A stretch of 64,000 bases of DNA. Origin: an uncultured Lachnospiraceae bacterium. GTDB taxonomy: Bacteria > Bacillota > Clostridia > Lachnospirales > Lachnospiraceae. How positions within the stretch are numbered: position 1 is the stretch's first letter; every line of letters starts with the position of its first letter. The position numbers and the translations under genes are program-made. The notes under the pieces were generated by a model. That model ran no database searches and had not been told where the DNA came from. It was given only the letters and a program-made list of their open reading frames with translations. Shown piece after piece: positions 42,707-51,536 of this stretch. The stretch is from positions 7,311 to 71,310 of the forward strand of contig CAJUTQ010000083.1 of the NCBI GenBank assembly GCA_910589265.1, given 5' to 3'.

Positions 42707-43485
42707 CACATAAGGAAAAAAGGCTATATTTGATTAAAGAGCTTTTATTAGAGTTGCCTCAATATAGGAAGGTGGAAATCCCAAACAATGTAGAGGAACA
42801 GAAACAACTTCTTAGAAGCCTTATGAATATACGTTCTCCTCGTCCCATTGGAAAGGAATTTCTAAAAATACAGGACGAATATCTAAGTGCAGAGGTTGAG
42901 GAAAAAGGGATTACGGATAGTGATACCTTGCCTGTATCTCCTATCAATAGCAGACTTATCCTTTGGCGTGGTGATATTACCACATTAAAGGTAGATGCAA
43001 TAGTAAACGCTGCCAATAGTTCTTTAAGGGGATGTTTCCTACCTTGCCATTCTTGCGTGGATAACATTATTCACAGTGTCAGCGGTATTCAGCTGCGTTT
43101 GGCTTGCGATGAGCTGATGACAGAGCAGGGAAATGATGAGCCCACGGGCATGGCAAAGATTACTCCAGCTTTCAATCTCCCATGCCGTTATGTTTTGCAT
43201 ACAGTGGGTCCCATTGTGTATGGGCAGCTTACAGAACAACATTGCAGACAGCTTGAGGACTGCTATCGATCCTGTATGGAGCTTGCCGCTAGTAATGGAC
43301 TAAAAAGCATTGCTTTTTGTTGCATTTCTACAGGGGAATTTCATTTCCCACAGAAAAAAGCAGCTGAAATTGCCGTGCAAATAGTTACAAAGTTCTTACA
43401 GAACAACGCACAAATAGAAAAGGTTATTTTTAATGTTTTTAAGCAGGAAGATTATGACATTTACAAAGCAATATTATATACTTGA
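42703..43485 (+). CDS. zinc-dependent macrodomain ADP-ribosyl hydrolase
   Basis: 260 residues from the ATG with AAAGGAGG ahead. An N-terminal helical part (about 1-75) precedes a macrodomain beginning LILWRGDITTLKVDAIVNAAN. The insert GCFLPCHSCVDNIIHS carries the Cys/His zinc ligands of the Zn-macro class known from SirTM operons, where it reverses protein ADP-ribosylation. LHTVGPIVYG and CCISTGEFHFPQ complete the ADP-ribose pocket. Its usual partners (SirTM, GcvH-like, LplA) are absent here. Confidence 0.88.
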   Translation: MTHKEKRLYLIKELLLELPQYRKVEIPNNVEEQKQLLRSLMNIRSPRPIGKEFLKIQDEYLSAEVEEKGITDSDTLPVSPINSRLILWRGDITTLKVDAIVNAANSSLRGCFLPCHSCVDNIIHSVSGIQLRLACDELMTEQGNDEPTGMAKITPAFNLPCRYVLHTVGPIVYGQLTEQHCRQLEDCYRSCMELAASNGLKSIAFCCISTGEFHFPQKKAAEIAVQIVTKFLQNNAQIEKVIFNVFKQEDYDIYKAILYT

Positions 43486-43572
43486 ATAGTTCATCCTGTC
43501 CATATAGGATGTAGTATAGTATTTCTAAAAATGTTGTAAATAATTGTAAGGTGAGTTTATGAATAAAAGAAA

Positions 43573-43735
43573 ATGAATTATCTGAACTATTTGTGGAATA
43601 AGACTTGCGATAGAAATAGGAAAGATACTGTTTTGAAAAATTAGCCTCTTTGTTGTCCAAAATGTAAACAGGAAACATTGGTGAAAGCAAAGGATTGATA
43701 AATAGCAGTCATTATAGAGCAAGATACATAGATAC
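43573..43735 (+). pseudogene. cysteine-rich KTR protein remnant
   Basis: Frame from the ATG at 43573 reads WNKTCDRNRKDTVLKN, stop, PLCCPKCKQETLVKAKD, stops, then AVIIEQD. This follows the small cysteine-rich KTR family (CPxCGNKTR...RxDTVLxNFPL-CPKCKQETLI) that is typical cargo of Tn916-like conjugative elements. The first Cys pair is damaged and at least three stops interrupt it. Confidence 0.6.
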
Positions 43736-44534
43736 AGATGACCATGTTATAATAGGGACAAGTTAGAGGAACCCAGAAAATCAAAGGGTTATATTAACTT
43801 GTCTTATTATTTGCCCGGAAAAAGAGCAAACGGAATCCCCGCATTTCTGCTTTCCTTCTGGGAGCTGTACATATATTGCTGGCCTATGAAAGTTTGATAG
43901 CGATTAAAGCAACCACAACTTACAGCGCCCATATTGTTGTGATAGTTGTGAAGTTTTAGTGCAGCGGAGATTTTGATTTTATAGATTAACATATCGTTTC
44001 CTTTGGAAACAAACTATTTCGGTTTTGCAGGGAGTGGCACAGGCCAATTGTGCTTGGGAGCGGTCTTTGTAAAATCCCAAATATGGGTAATGCAGAGGCA
44101 GTGGAAAGCTCAATTGCGGGCTGGTGGAATGATATTGTAAAAGAGATTACAAAGCCAAACGGCCAGGACACAGCGGGAATTTGTGGACACCATTGAGCTG
44201 TTGACAAACCTCTTGCTAAAAAGATTTATATATTGGAAAATATATATAGATTAATCCTTGGAGTTAAATCTTTGCTGGGATAAAAAATGTAAATGAACCT
44301 TTTGAGCCACTATGAGTTATGAAATCGCCTTTCCCTAAAGAAGAAGTGGAAAATCCGCCCATTTTTATTCTCATATAGACACTTCCATAATGGATAGGAA
44401 ACATAGTTAGCTGTAATTTTCTATATTGTTTCAAATCATGAAAAATTTTACCATGAAAAAATGGCTATATAAATATCATTCAATCTCTTGTAGTTGCATT
44501 ACAGCCGCCACTTGCTTTGATATGATACCTCTAA
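43736..44534. other. no intact gene; degraded accessory DNA
   Basis: Short open pieces in several frames, for instance NAEAVESSIAGWWNDIVKEI near 44095 (plus strand), each ending in stops and without ribosome sites. I could not assign any to a family. Confidence 0.4.
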
Positions 44535-44788
44535 AGTAGACAGGAGAAATATAAAAAACCGGTTGCTTTGGAAGTGTTTTTCATGCCAGTCTCTAAAGAC
44601 ACAGGGGAATTTAGAGGCAGGGCATTCCAAAAATATATAGATGGAATCAGTTTTATACCATTCCTTGCCAATAAGAACAGAATTTATACTAAAGAACTCA
44701 AAAAAAATACGTAGAAGCAGTGATGAATAGTGATGGCTCCATGAATGCATCATTGTCTGGAATGGAATATGCAACCGTTCTGTTTTAA
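44535..44788 (+). pseudogene. broken unidentified gene, one frameshift in an A run
   Basis: The frame 44535-44714 gives a protein-like sequence (KKPVALEVFFMPVSKDTGEF, RAFQKYIDGISFIPFLANKN) and stops after a run of eight A at 44700-44707. One added A would continue into KYVEAVMNSDGSMNASLSGM and GMEYATVLF to the stop at 44788. No start codon or ribosome site is visible at the 5' end. Family not recognised. Confidence 0.4.
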
Positions 44789-45298
44789 GACAATGGATGA
44801 AGATGTAGAATGCCTATTGAGAACGTAAGGATTAGACTCCAAAACAGGAGGTCTATAGGGCACAAGCACAGAGAAACCAACGATAGAAGAACAAAGAGAA
44901 ATCGGAGATTATTGTATAAATCAGAATATTTTTTCCCCATGAACCTTAGAGAATATAACTTCTCCTTCTCTGTTTTTAATTAACAATTTGTTTTGTAGTG
45001 AATGGTCTGGGAGAAGTTGTTTCACATAAAATAAAAAATATCAGATGTATGGTAAAAGAGAAAAAGGTAAAATTTCGTCTTGATAAAGTATATAGGATAC
45101 GCCATAGGCTGAAAAGCCACCTGTTAACTTGTGATGAGAAGATAGTAAGGCAAGTATTTGAATGTGTAGCCATGGAGTAAAAAGAAAGACAGTGTTTATG
45201 GGTGGGCTGAGAATTTGTCAGATTTTTTAAACATATACAAAAACAGAAGAATGGCATACTATATAAGAAATAAGGATAGCATTAAGGAAGAATAATAT
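44789..45298. other. no supported gene upstream of the esterase
   Basis: A 60-codon frame at 44998-45180 is Lys/Arg-rich and has no ribosome site; I do not call it. Nothing else recognised. Confidence 0.4.
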
Positions 45299-46261
45299 AT
45301 GAAACGATGCGTTTTGCTGGAACCAGCTGCTAGAGATGTCTGTAATCAAAGTTCTGTACCTCCGTTGATTTTTCAACTACCCCCAGAGCAAGGTAGAAGA
45401 GTATTGGAAGAAATGCAGGATACGCCTGTATATAAATATCCTGCAAACATATCCTCTGAGTGCATAAACACCGGAATATGGGGTAGTATCCCGGTGTATT
45501 TTATTGTGCCAAAGGACGAAAAAATAAGAAATATTATATTTTATATTCACGGTGCAGGTTGGGTATTCGGAAGCTTTCATACACATGAGAAGCTGGTCAG
45601 AGAGATTTCGGCAAGAACAAATTCACTAGTTGTCTTCCCTGAATATAGCCGATCGCCAGAAGCAAAATATCCTACAGCCATTGAACAGTGTTATTTTATC
45701 CTTTCTCATTTAAAAGAAATTATTGGGGAGCGATTTTCATTTGTCAATTTTCCTGCACTTACAGTTGCAGGTGACAGTGTAGGCGGGAATATGGCCATAG
45801 CTATGGTTCTTATGTCATTAATGAGATGTAGTTGTAGTATCCATAACCTGCTATTATATTATCCAGTAACAAATGCCTGTTTTGACACAATAAGTTACTG
45901 TCAATTTGCAGAGAATTATTATTTGTATCGTGAAGGAATGAAATGGTTCTGGTGCCAATATACGAGCACTATGGAGGAACGAAATCAGATAACTGCGTCT
46001 CCCCTTCGAGGGAGCATAGATTGTTTGAAAGGTTTTCCTCGGACTATGATTATCAATGGTCAGGCAGATGTATTGCGTAGTGAAGGAGAAGCCTTTGGAG
46101 AAAAACTTCGATGTGCTGGTGTCGATGTAACCGCTATACAGATACAGGGTACTATTCATGATTTTGTAATGCTTCATGCACTGGATCAGACGAATGCCTG
46201 CCGTACTGCTATGGATGCGTCTACAGAGTGGATGAACCGTTTTTATGACAATGTAATGTAG
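45299..46261 (+). CDS. alpha/beta hydrolase, acetyl-esterase/HSL family
   Basis: 320 residues. HSL-type oxyanion block YIHGAGWVFGS (HGAGW for HGGGW), nucleophile GDSVGGNMA, a late Asp in NGQADVLRSEGEAF and His in GTIHDFVM. It is intact within a decayed region, with AAGGAAG before the ATG and its own terminator, so it is probably still expressed. Slightly higher GC and different codon use than the housekeeping genes suggest cargo of the old element. Confidence 0.85.
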   Translation: MKRCVLLEPAARDVCNQSSVPPLIFQLPPEQGRRVLEEMQDTPVYKYPANISSECINTGIWGSIPVYFIVPKDEKIRNIIFYIHGAGWVFGSFHTHEKLVREISARTNSLVVFPEYSRSPEAKYPTAIEQCYFILSHLKEIIGERFSFVNFPALTVAGDSVGGNMAIAMVLMSLMRCSCSIHNLLLYYPVTNACFDTISYCQFAENYYLYREGMKWFWCQYTSTMEERNQITASPLRGSIDCLKGFPRTMIINGQADVLRSEGEAFGEKLRCAGVDVTAIQIQGTIHDFVMLHALDQTNACRTAMDASTEWMNRFYDNVM

Positions 46262-46298
46262 AGATTTTTTTATTATTTTGAAATAGCAGTGTAAGTTG

Positions 46299-46335
46299 AG
46301 TGTCTGATAGTGATTCACTTTCAGACACTTTTTTG
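46299..46335 (+). terminator. esterase terminator
   Basis: Perfect arms AGTGTCTGA and TCAGACACT, 13-base loop, then TTTTTTG. Confidence 0.9.
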
Positions 46336-46762
46336 TATCATAGGAAAGACCTTGTTGCAGTGAAGTGATAAAGTATACGGCTTTTCTATGATAGAAAAAT
46401 AGGATGAGCACTCGTGGGAAAGGTATATGTCTCTAAGGCGACCGCACTGGGCGCAGCGAAGCGTTCTAGTCCCTCATGAGTGAGGGGATGGGGGTGATAA
46501 AAGATATGGCAAAAAAGAGAATAGACATTAATTAGAGAATTTAAGGCTTATAGAATAAAAAAGAAATATCTTTAGGATACAAAGAAGCTAAATATAAAAA
46601 AACAAAAAGGAGTTTTCTAAAATATTGGATGCTCCTTTTTGCTTTAAAAAACATTACCTCATAGGCGCTCATCGGATATGGGAATTCTTTATTGTTAAAA
46701 AGGTTTTCAAATGGAAAAATGAACAGTACAATTAGTTTATAATTACTAAATATTTCAAAATA
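46336..46762. other. non-coding stretch with a GC-rich island and two hairpins
   Basis: 46436-46497 is clearly GC-richer than its surroundings and has the hairpin CCCTCA-TGAG-TGAGGG (46471-46486) followed by GGGG. At 46603-46641 perfect arms CAAAAAGGAG/CTCCTTTTTG form a terminator-like hairpin with no gene before it, probably a relic. Confidence 0.4.
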
Positions 46763-46765
46763 TTG

Positions 46766-46795
46766 TTGAAGAAAGAGGATTTTACGTGATATAAT
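46766..46795 (+). promoter_or_regulatory. relic promoter ahead of the recombinase remnant
   Basis: TTGAAG, 18 bases, perfect TATAAT, then TAGGAGGAG and an ATG at 46843 whose frame runs only 31 codons. Confidence 0.4.
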
Positions 46796-46842
46796 ATTCA
46801 CCTATGCTGGATTCTTTTTCTTTCCTTAGGAGGAGTTCGTAT

Positions 46843-47092
46843 ATGGGGAAAGGACATTTTCCAGAAAAAAGAGAGAAAGTATTTAGATTGTTCTTTGGGA
46901 ATATGCTCATAGGGGGCATACATTTGTTGCACATGTAATGGAAGCCCAGGATGCAGTCTCAAATGCTTTTTGGACATGCAAGTAAAACGACTACAGAACT
47001 CCTATATATGTCGCTGATACAGACTGTTTCCCAATTTGAATCAAACTTGGTTATTAGGAATCTTTTTAAAGCTATAAGGGTTCCTTTCTGAG
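46843..47092 (+). pseudogene. tyrosine recombinase (integrase) remnant
   Basis: Parts of the catalytic C-terminus survive in two frames. RGHTFVAHVMEAQDAVS (46911-46961) matches the R-x-HTFA-HxLEAG block around the third and fourth catalytic residues. A one-base shift continues in LFGHASKTTTELLYMS, equivalent to LGHASxxTTxxY with the tyrosine nucleophile. N-terminal domains are gone; an ATG at 46843 with a good site leads into a dead frame. Confidence 0.55.
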
Positions 47093-47295
47093 CCAAAGGG
47101 ATCGTAAAAAGATGATAGCAAGAGGCGACATTGACTGTCTAAGCCGTAAATGAAGTTGTTTCAACAGAGATAAAATTTCGTGATTCGTATATACTCAGTT
47201 CTCTATAAGAAAGATAATAAAGAAAAAAATAAGCTCAGGGAAACCATTTTTATTATGTTTTGTGCCTGAGTGAAGTGAAAGGAATGGATATAAAA

Positions 47296-48393
47296 ATGAA
47301 ACTAGGAATCGTAGGACTGCCCAATGTAGGAAAAAGTACATTGTTCAATTCTTTGACAAAGGCAGGGGCAGAGTCTGCCAATTATCCTTTTTGTACCATT
47401 GATCCTAATGTGGGTATTGTAGCAGTTCCTGATGAAAGGCTGGATTTGCTGGGAGAGATGTATCATTCCAAAAAAATTACTCCAGCAGTCATTGAATTTG
47501 TGGATATTGCCGGTTTAGTGAAGGGAGCCTCAAAAGGTGAAGGGTTGGGGAACCAGTTTTTATCGAATATTAGAGGGGTAGATGCCATTGTCCATGTAGT
47601 ACGTTGTTTTGAAGATGAAAATATTGTCCATGTGGATGGAAGTGTTTCCCCTCTGCGGGATATTGAAACCATTCAATTGGAACTTATTTTTTCTGATATG
47701 GAAATGTTAGAGAGACGAATAGCAAAGACAAAGAAAGGGGCAAAAAATGACAAGGATCTGGCAAAAGAACTCCATTTGTTGGAAAGAATAAAGGAACATT
47801 TAGAAGAAGGAAAGCTGGCAAAGAGTTTTTTGCCTGGTGATGAGGAAGAGGAAGAATATTTGGCTTCTTATGAGCTCCTAACTTATAAACCAGTTATTTT
47901 TGCAGCCAATGTAGGAGAAGACGATTTGTCTAAAGGAGCTATGAATAACAGTGATGTACAGAAAGTAAAAGAATATGCAGACAAAGAGGGAAGTGAAGTG
48001 TTTGTTCTTAGCGCCCAGCTGGAACAGGAAATTGCCCAGCTAGATGAAGAAGAAAAGCTTCTCTTTTTAGAAGAATTGGGATTAAAAGAATCAGGATTGG
48101 AAAAACTCATAAAGGCTAGTTATCGTCTTCTTGGCCTTATTAGTTATCTGACAGCAGGAGAAGATGAGACGAGAGCCTGGACTATCCAAGCAGGGACAAA
48201 GGCTCCTAAAGCGGCTGGAAAAATTCACTCGGATTTTGAGAGGGGGTTTATTCGGGCGGAAGTAGTGAACTATAAAGACTTGCTTACCCAAGGGTCCCTA
48301 AGTGCAGCAAAAGATAAGGGACTTGTAAGACTGGAAGGAAAAGAATATATTGTCCAAGATGGAGATGTTATTTTATTCCGGTTTAATGTGTAG
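47296..48393 (+). CDS. ychF: ribosome-associated GTPase/ATPase YchF
   Basis: Obg-family P-loop NTPase, 365 residues from the standard start MKLGIVGLPNVGKSTLFN (the frame is open to 47260). G1 GLPNVGKST, G3 DIAGLVKGASKGEGLGNQ; an altered base-recognition motif gives ATP preference in the family. C-terminal TGS-like domain with TIQAGTKAPKAAGKIHSDF. Length normal. Confidence 0.95.
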   Translation: MKLGIVGLPNVGKSTLFNSLTKAGAESANYPFCTIDPNVGIVAVPDERLDLLGEMYHSKKITPAVIEFVDIAGLVKGASKGEGLGNQFLSNIRGVDAIVHVVRCFEDENIVHVDGSVSPLRDIETIQLELIFSDMEMLERRIAKTKKGAKNDKDLAKELHLLERIKEHLEEGKLAKSFLPGDEEEEEYLASYELLTYKPVIFAANVGEDDLSKGAMNNSDVQKVKEYADKEGSEVFVLSAQLEQEIAQLDEEEKLLFLEELGLKESGLEKLIKASYRLLGLISYLTAGEDETRAWTIQAGTKAPKAAGKIHSDFERGFIRAEVVNYKDLLTQGSLSAAKDKGLVRLEGKEYIVQDGDVILFRFNV

Positions 48394-48406
48394 GAGTGTA
48401 AAAAAT

Positions 48407-49267
48407 ATGGATGTAAAAGATATTGCATTTCCTCATTTAGAAATTTACTTGAAGAATGTCCCAAAATCTTTTGAAGTTTTTGGGATTTCCATAGCTGTTT
48501 ATGGAATGGTGATTGCTTTTGGAATGATGGCAGGGGTTCTACTAGCAGCCTATGACGCTAAGAAAACAGGGCAGGATCCAGATATTTACTGGGATTTTGC
48601 TCTCTATGCTATTTTCTTTTCGATTATAGGGGCAAGAATTTACTATGTTGTATTTTCTTGGGACTATTATAAAGATCATTTGCTAGATGTTTTTAAGTTA
48701 AGACAGGGGGGACTGGCTATATACGGAGGTGTCATTGCCGCTTTTCTGACACTTTTTATATATGGAAAGAGAAAGAAAGTGTCCTTTTTCCAGATGGGGG
48801 ATACAGGTACAAAAGGACTGGTTCTTGGCCAAATCATTGGAAGATGGGGGAATTTCTTTAATAGAGAAGCCTTTGGAGGATATACAGACAACCTATTTGC
48901 CATGAGGCTCCCAGTGGAAGCTGTCCGCTCAAGTGATGTCACCTTGGAGATAATGTCTCATGTAGAGGAAGGAATTTCTTATATTCAAGTACATCCTACC
49001 TTTCTCTATGAAAGTTTATGGAATACAGCCCTTCTCTTTCTTATGCTTTGGCTGGAGCCTAGAAAGAAATTTCAGGGAGAAGTTACATGCATGTACTTAT
49101 GTGGGTATGGAGTTGGAAGGTTCTTTATTGAAGGTCTTCGAACAGATCAATTGCTTATTCCAGGAATAGGGCTGCCGGTTTCTCAACTATTGGCCTTTTT
49201 CATGTCCATTGTTTTTGGTTTATGCATCCTTGTTTTTGAATGGAAATTTAGAAAAAAGAAGAATTGA
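48407..49267 (+). CDS. lgt: prolipoprotein diacylglyceryl transferase
   Basis: 286 residues, about seven membrane helices. It adds diacylglycerol to the lipobox Cys of lipoproteins such as the two encoded here (BMP, hydrolase). Signature IIGRWGNFFNREAFGG, with GGLAIYGGVIAAF (catalytic His replaced by Tyr as is common) and HPTFLYESLWN. AGGAG ten bases before the ATG; 14 bases after ychF. Confidence 0.95.
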   Translation: MDVKDIAFPHLEIYLKNVPKSFEVFGISIAVYGMVIAFGMMAGVLLAAYDAKKTGQDPDIYWDFALYAIFFSIIGARIYYVVFSWDYYKDHLLDVFKLRQGGLAIYGGVIAAFLTLFIYGKRKKVSFFQMGDTGTKGLVLGQIIGRWGNFFNREAFGGYTDNLFAMRLPVEAVRSSDVTLEIMSHVEEGISYIQVHPTFLYESLWNTALLFLMLWLEPRKKFQGEVTCMYLCGYGVGRFFIEGLRTDQLLIPGIGLPVSQLLAFFMSIVFGLCILVFEWKFRKKKN

Positions 49268-49387
49268 TGTGGGTTTTCCCTCCACTTTGGAAGCTGTAAA
49301 TAATGCCCAATTTAGAAGAGCACGAAATCTTGTGTAAAGAAAGGATTTTTAAGAAAAAAAGCACAAAATATAGAGCTTTAAGAAGAA

Positions 49388-49414
49388 AATGTCTTGTTGA
49401 AAGGCATTTTTTTT
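49388..49414 (+). terminator. lgt terminator
   Basis: AATGTCTT pairs with AAGGCATT (one G-T pair), 5-base loop, eight T. Confidence 0.7.
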
Positions 49415-49437
49415 ATCTGGCTTTTTTGGAAAAGGTC

Positions 49438-49510
49438 TTGATATTTTTTGGGTTCTAGTATAGAATGTGGTTATGAGTGGTAGAAAGTGGTGTTAAGTGG
49501 AGGAAAGTGG
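49438..49510 (+). promoter_or_regulatory. mraZ promoter with five MraZ-binding repeats
   Basis: TTGATA at 49438-49443, 17 bases, TAGAAT at 49461-49466. GTGG recurs exactly every 10 bases at 49467, 49477, 49487, 49497 and 49507. Known MraZ operators are such 10-base repeats; here they cover the start of transcription, so MraZ would repress its own cluster. Confidence 0.88.
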
Positions 49511-49563
49511 AGTAGGGAACCACGCATTTGACAGAAGGACCATTTTCTTAAGAGGTGTTTAGT

Positions 49564-49995
49564 ATGTTCATGGGCGAATATAATCATTCCATAGATACAA
49601 AGGGCAGACTGATCATCCCATCAAAATTCAGGGAAGCATTAGGTGATGAATTCGTTGTGACGAAGGGATTAGATGGATGTTTGTTTGTCTACGATTTAAA
49701 GGAATGGAACGCCTTTGAGGAAAAATTAAAAGCACTGCCACTTACAAATAAAAATGCAAGACAATTTGTTCGTTTCTTCTTATCTGGTGCTGCCAGTGTG
49801 GAAGTGGATAAGCAGGGAAGGGTTCTGCTTCCAGCTTCCTTGAGGGAATTTGCCAAGCTGGAAAAAGACGTCGTTCTTATTGGTGTGGCAAGTAGAATTG
49901 AAATATGGAGCAAAGATATGTGGAATGATGCTAGTGTCTGTGATAATATGGACGACATAGCAGAACAAATGGCAGACTTAGGTCTTGGCATATAG
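49564..49995 (+). CDS. mraZ: transcriptional regulator MraZ
   Basis: 143 residues, exactly the family length when the ATG with AAGAGG nine bases ahead is used (a GTG lies 9 bases earlier). Two AbrB-like halves: MGEYNHSIDTKGRLIIPSKF and, in the second, ASVEVDKQGRVLLPASLREF. It forms ring oligomers that bind tandem repeats upstream of dcw clusters, present here. Confidence 0.95.
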   Translation: MFMGEYNHSIDTKGRLIIPSKFREALGDEFVVTKGLDGCLFVYDLKEWNAFEEKLKALPLTNKNARQFVRFFLSGAASVEVDKQGRVLLPASLREFAKLEKDVVLIGVASRIEIWSKDMWNDASVCDNMDDIAEQMADLGLGI

Positions 49996-50013
49996 GAAAG
50001 GAAGAATGCTTCT

Positions 50014-50952
50014 ATGCGCTTTGAGCATAAGTCTGTATTATTGCAGGAAACTGTGAGCGGCCTTCATGTGAAACCAGAAGGGACCTATGTAGATGGGACG
50101 TTAGGGGGCGGGGGGCATGCCTATGAAGTTTCTAAAAAATTATCCGATTTGGGGAGAATAATCGGGATAGATCAAGACGATGCGGCGATTTTAGCCGCAA
50201 AGAATCGTCTAAAAAATTTTGGCAGTAAGGTCACTTTTATTCAAAGTAATTACTGCCATATGAGAGAAGAACTTTTAAAGTTCCATATTACAGGTGTAGA
50301 CGGAATACTTTTAGATTTAGGTGTTTCTTCCTATCAACTTGATGAAACAGAAAGGGGCTTCACTTATAGAGAAGACGCTTTACTGGATATGCGGATGGAT
50401 AGAAGAAACTCTTACACAGCAAAAAACATAGTGAATGAGTATAGCGAACAAGAGCTTTATAGAATAATACATAATTATGGGGAAGAAAAGTTTGCTAAAA
50501 ATATTGCAAAGCATATTGTATTATTCCGTAAAACAAAGGAGATTACCACAACAGGTCAACTAGTGGAAATTATCAAAGGCGCTATTCCTATGAAAGTACA
50601 AAAGACAATGGGCCATCCGGCAAAGAGAACATTCCAGGCTATCCGTATTGAGTTGAATCAAGAACTGGAAGTTTTGAAAAATTCTTTGGAGGATATGATA
50701 ACACTTTTAAATCCAGGGGGGAGAATATGTGTTATAACATTCCATTCCTTAGAAGACCGGATTGTAAAAAGCATATTTCGAAGGAGTGAACATCCATGTA
50801 TTTGCCCGCCAGACTTTCCAGCCTGTGTATGCGGAAAGAAATCATTGGGACAAGTTGTGACAAGAAAGCCTATTGTTCCAAGCAAGGAAGAGATCCAAGA
50901 AAACAAAAGGGCAAAAAGCGCTAAACTTCGAATTTTTGAGAGGAGCATGTAA
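50014..50952 (+). CDS. rsmH: 16S rRNA m4C1402 methyltransferase
   Basis: 312 residues. SAM motif YVDGTLGGGGHAYE, GIDQDDAAI, catalytic-region DGILLDLGVSSYQLDE, and C-terminal VITFHSLEDRIVK. Standard second gene of the dcw cluster. RBS GGAAAGGAAG. Confidence 0.96.
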   Translation: MRFEHKSVLLQETVSGLHVKPEGTYVDGTLGGGGHAYEVSKKLSDLGRIIGIDQDDAAILAAKNRLKNFGSKVTFIQSNYCHMREELLKFHITGVDGILLDLGVSSYQLDETERGFTYREDALLDMRMDRRNSYTAKNIVNEYSEQELYRIIHNYGEEKFAKNIAKHIVLFRKTKEITTTGQLVEIIKGAIPMKVQKTMGHPAKRTFQAIRIELNQELEVLKNSLEDMITLLNPGGRICVITFHSLEDRIVKSIFRRSEHPCICPPDFPACVCGKKSLGQVVTRKPIVPSKEEIQENKRAKSAKLRIFERSM

Positions 50953-50991
50953 TTGTTAGAAGGTTAGAATGAGAAAGAAGTGGGAAGTAAA

Positions 50992-51477
50992 ATGCTGAGA
51001 AGACATCCAGTAAGTCAAAGGGGAAAAAATGTAACAAGAAAACAGTTTGCATATGTGGAAGGAAATACAGTAAGAAGACTTGAGACAGCTCCAAGAAGAT
51101 TAGAAGAAGAGACAAAAAAGCAAATAAGCCATCGAACGAGAAAAAATCGGGAGAAGGCAGCCCATATGAATCCAGGATATGTGTTGTTTTTAAGTATGGC
51201 TATTTTAGTTACTGGTATTGTTTGTATCCAATATTTACAAATTCAGTCTGATATTACAAACCGTTTAGAGAATATCGCTTCTTTAGAATCTCAGTTTAAT
51301 GCCTTAAAGACAGGGAACGATGAAGAATACAATCGTATATTAGGGACGGTAGATTTGGAAGAGGTAAAGAGGGTTGCAATGGAAGAACTAGGTATGACAT
51401 ATGCAAAAGATGGACAAGTCATTGTATTTCAAAGTGAGGAAAGTGATTTTGTAAGACAATATATAGATATTGAGTAG
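50992..51477 (+). CDS. ftsL: cell-division protein FtsL
   Basis: 161 residues. About 58 basic cytoplasmic residues, one membrane helix (VLFLSMAILVTGIVCIQYL), then a coiled coil (ITNRLENIASLESQFNALKT) and the short extracellular end. Sequence is weakly conserved, so the call rests on topology and place between rsmH and a PBP. A GTG at 50980 is an alternative start. Confidence 0.85.
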   Translation: MLRRHPVSQRGKNVTRKQFAYVEGNTVRRLETAPRRLEEETKKQISHRTRKNREKAAHMNPGYVLFLSMAILVTGIVCIQYLQIQSDITNRLENIASLESQFNALKTGNDEEYNRILGTVDLEEVKRVAMEELGMTYAKDGQVIVFQSEESDFVRQYIDIE

Positions 51478-51536
51478 AGAAGAAATGCAATAGCTGTAAG
51501 GGAAAAGTCCAAAACAGCTCAGGAGTGAAGAAAGAC

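Noticed and set aside
43807..43992. 61-codon minus-strand ORF
   Set aside because: No site or recognisable domain; equally open pieces exist on the other strand.
44998..45180. 60-codon basic ORF before the esterase
   Set aside because: No ribosome site, no family, lies in degraded DNA.
46541..46801. 86-codon minus-strand ORF
   Set aside because: Phe/Lys/Tyr low complexity expected from AT-rich DNA, and it runs across a hairpin and a plus-strand promoter.
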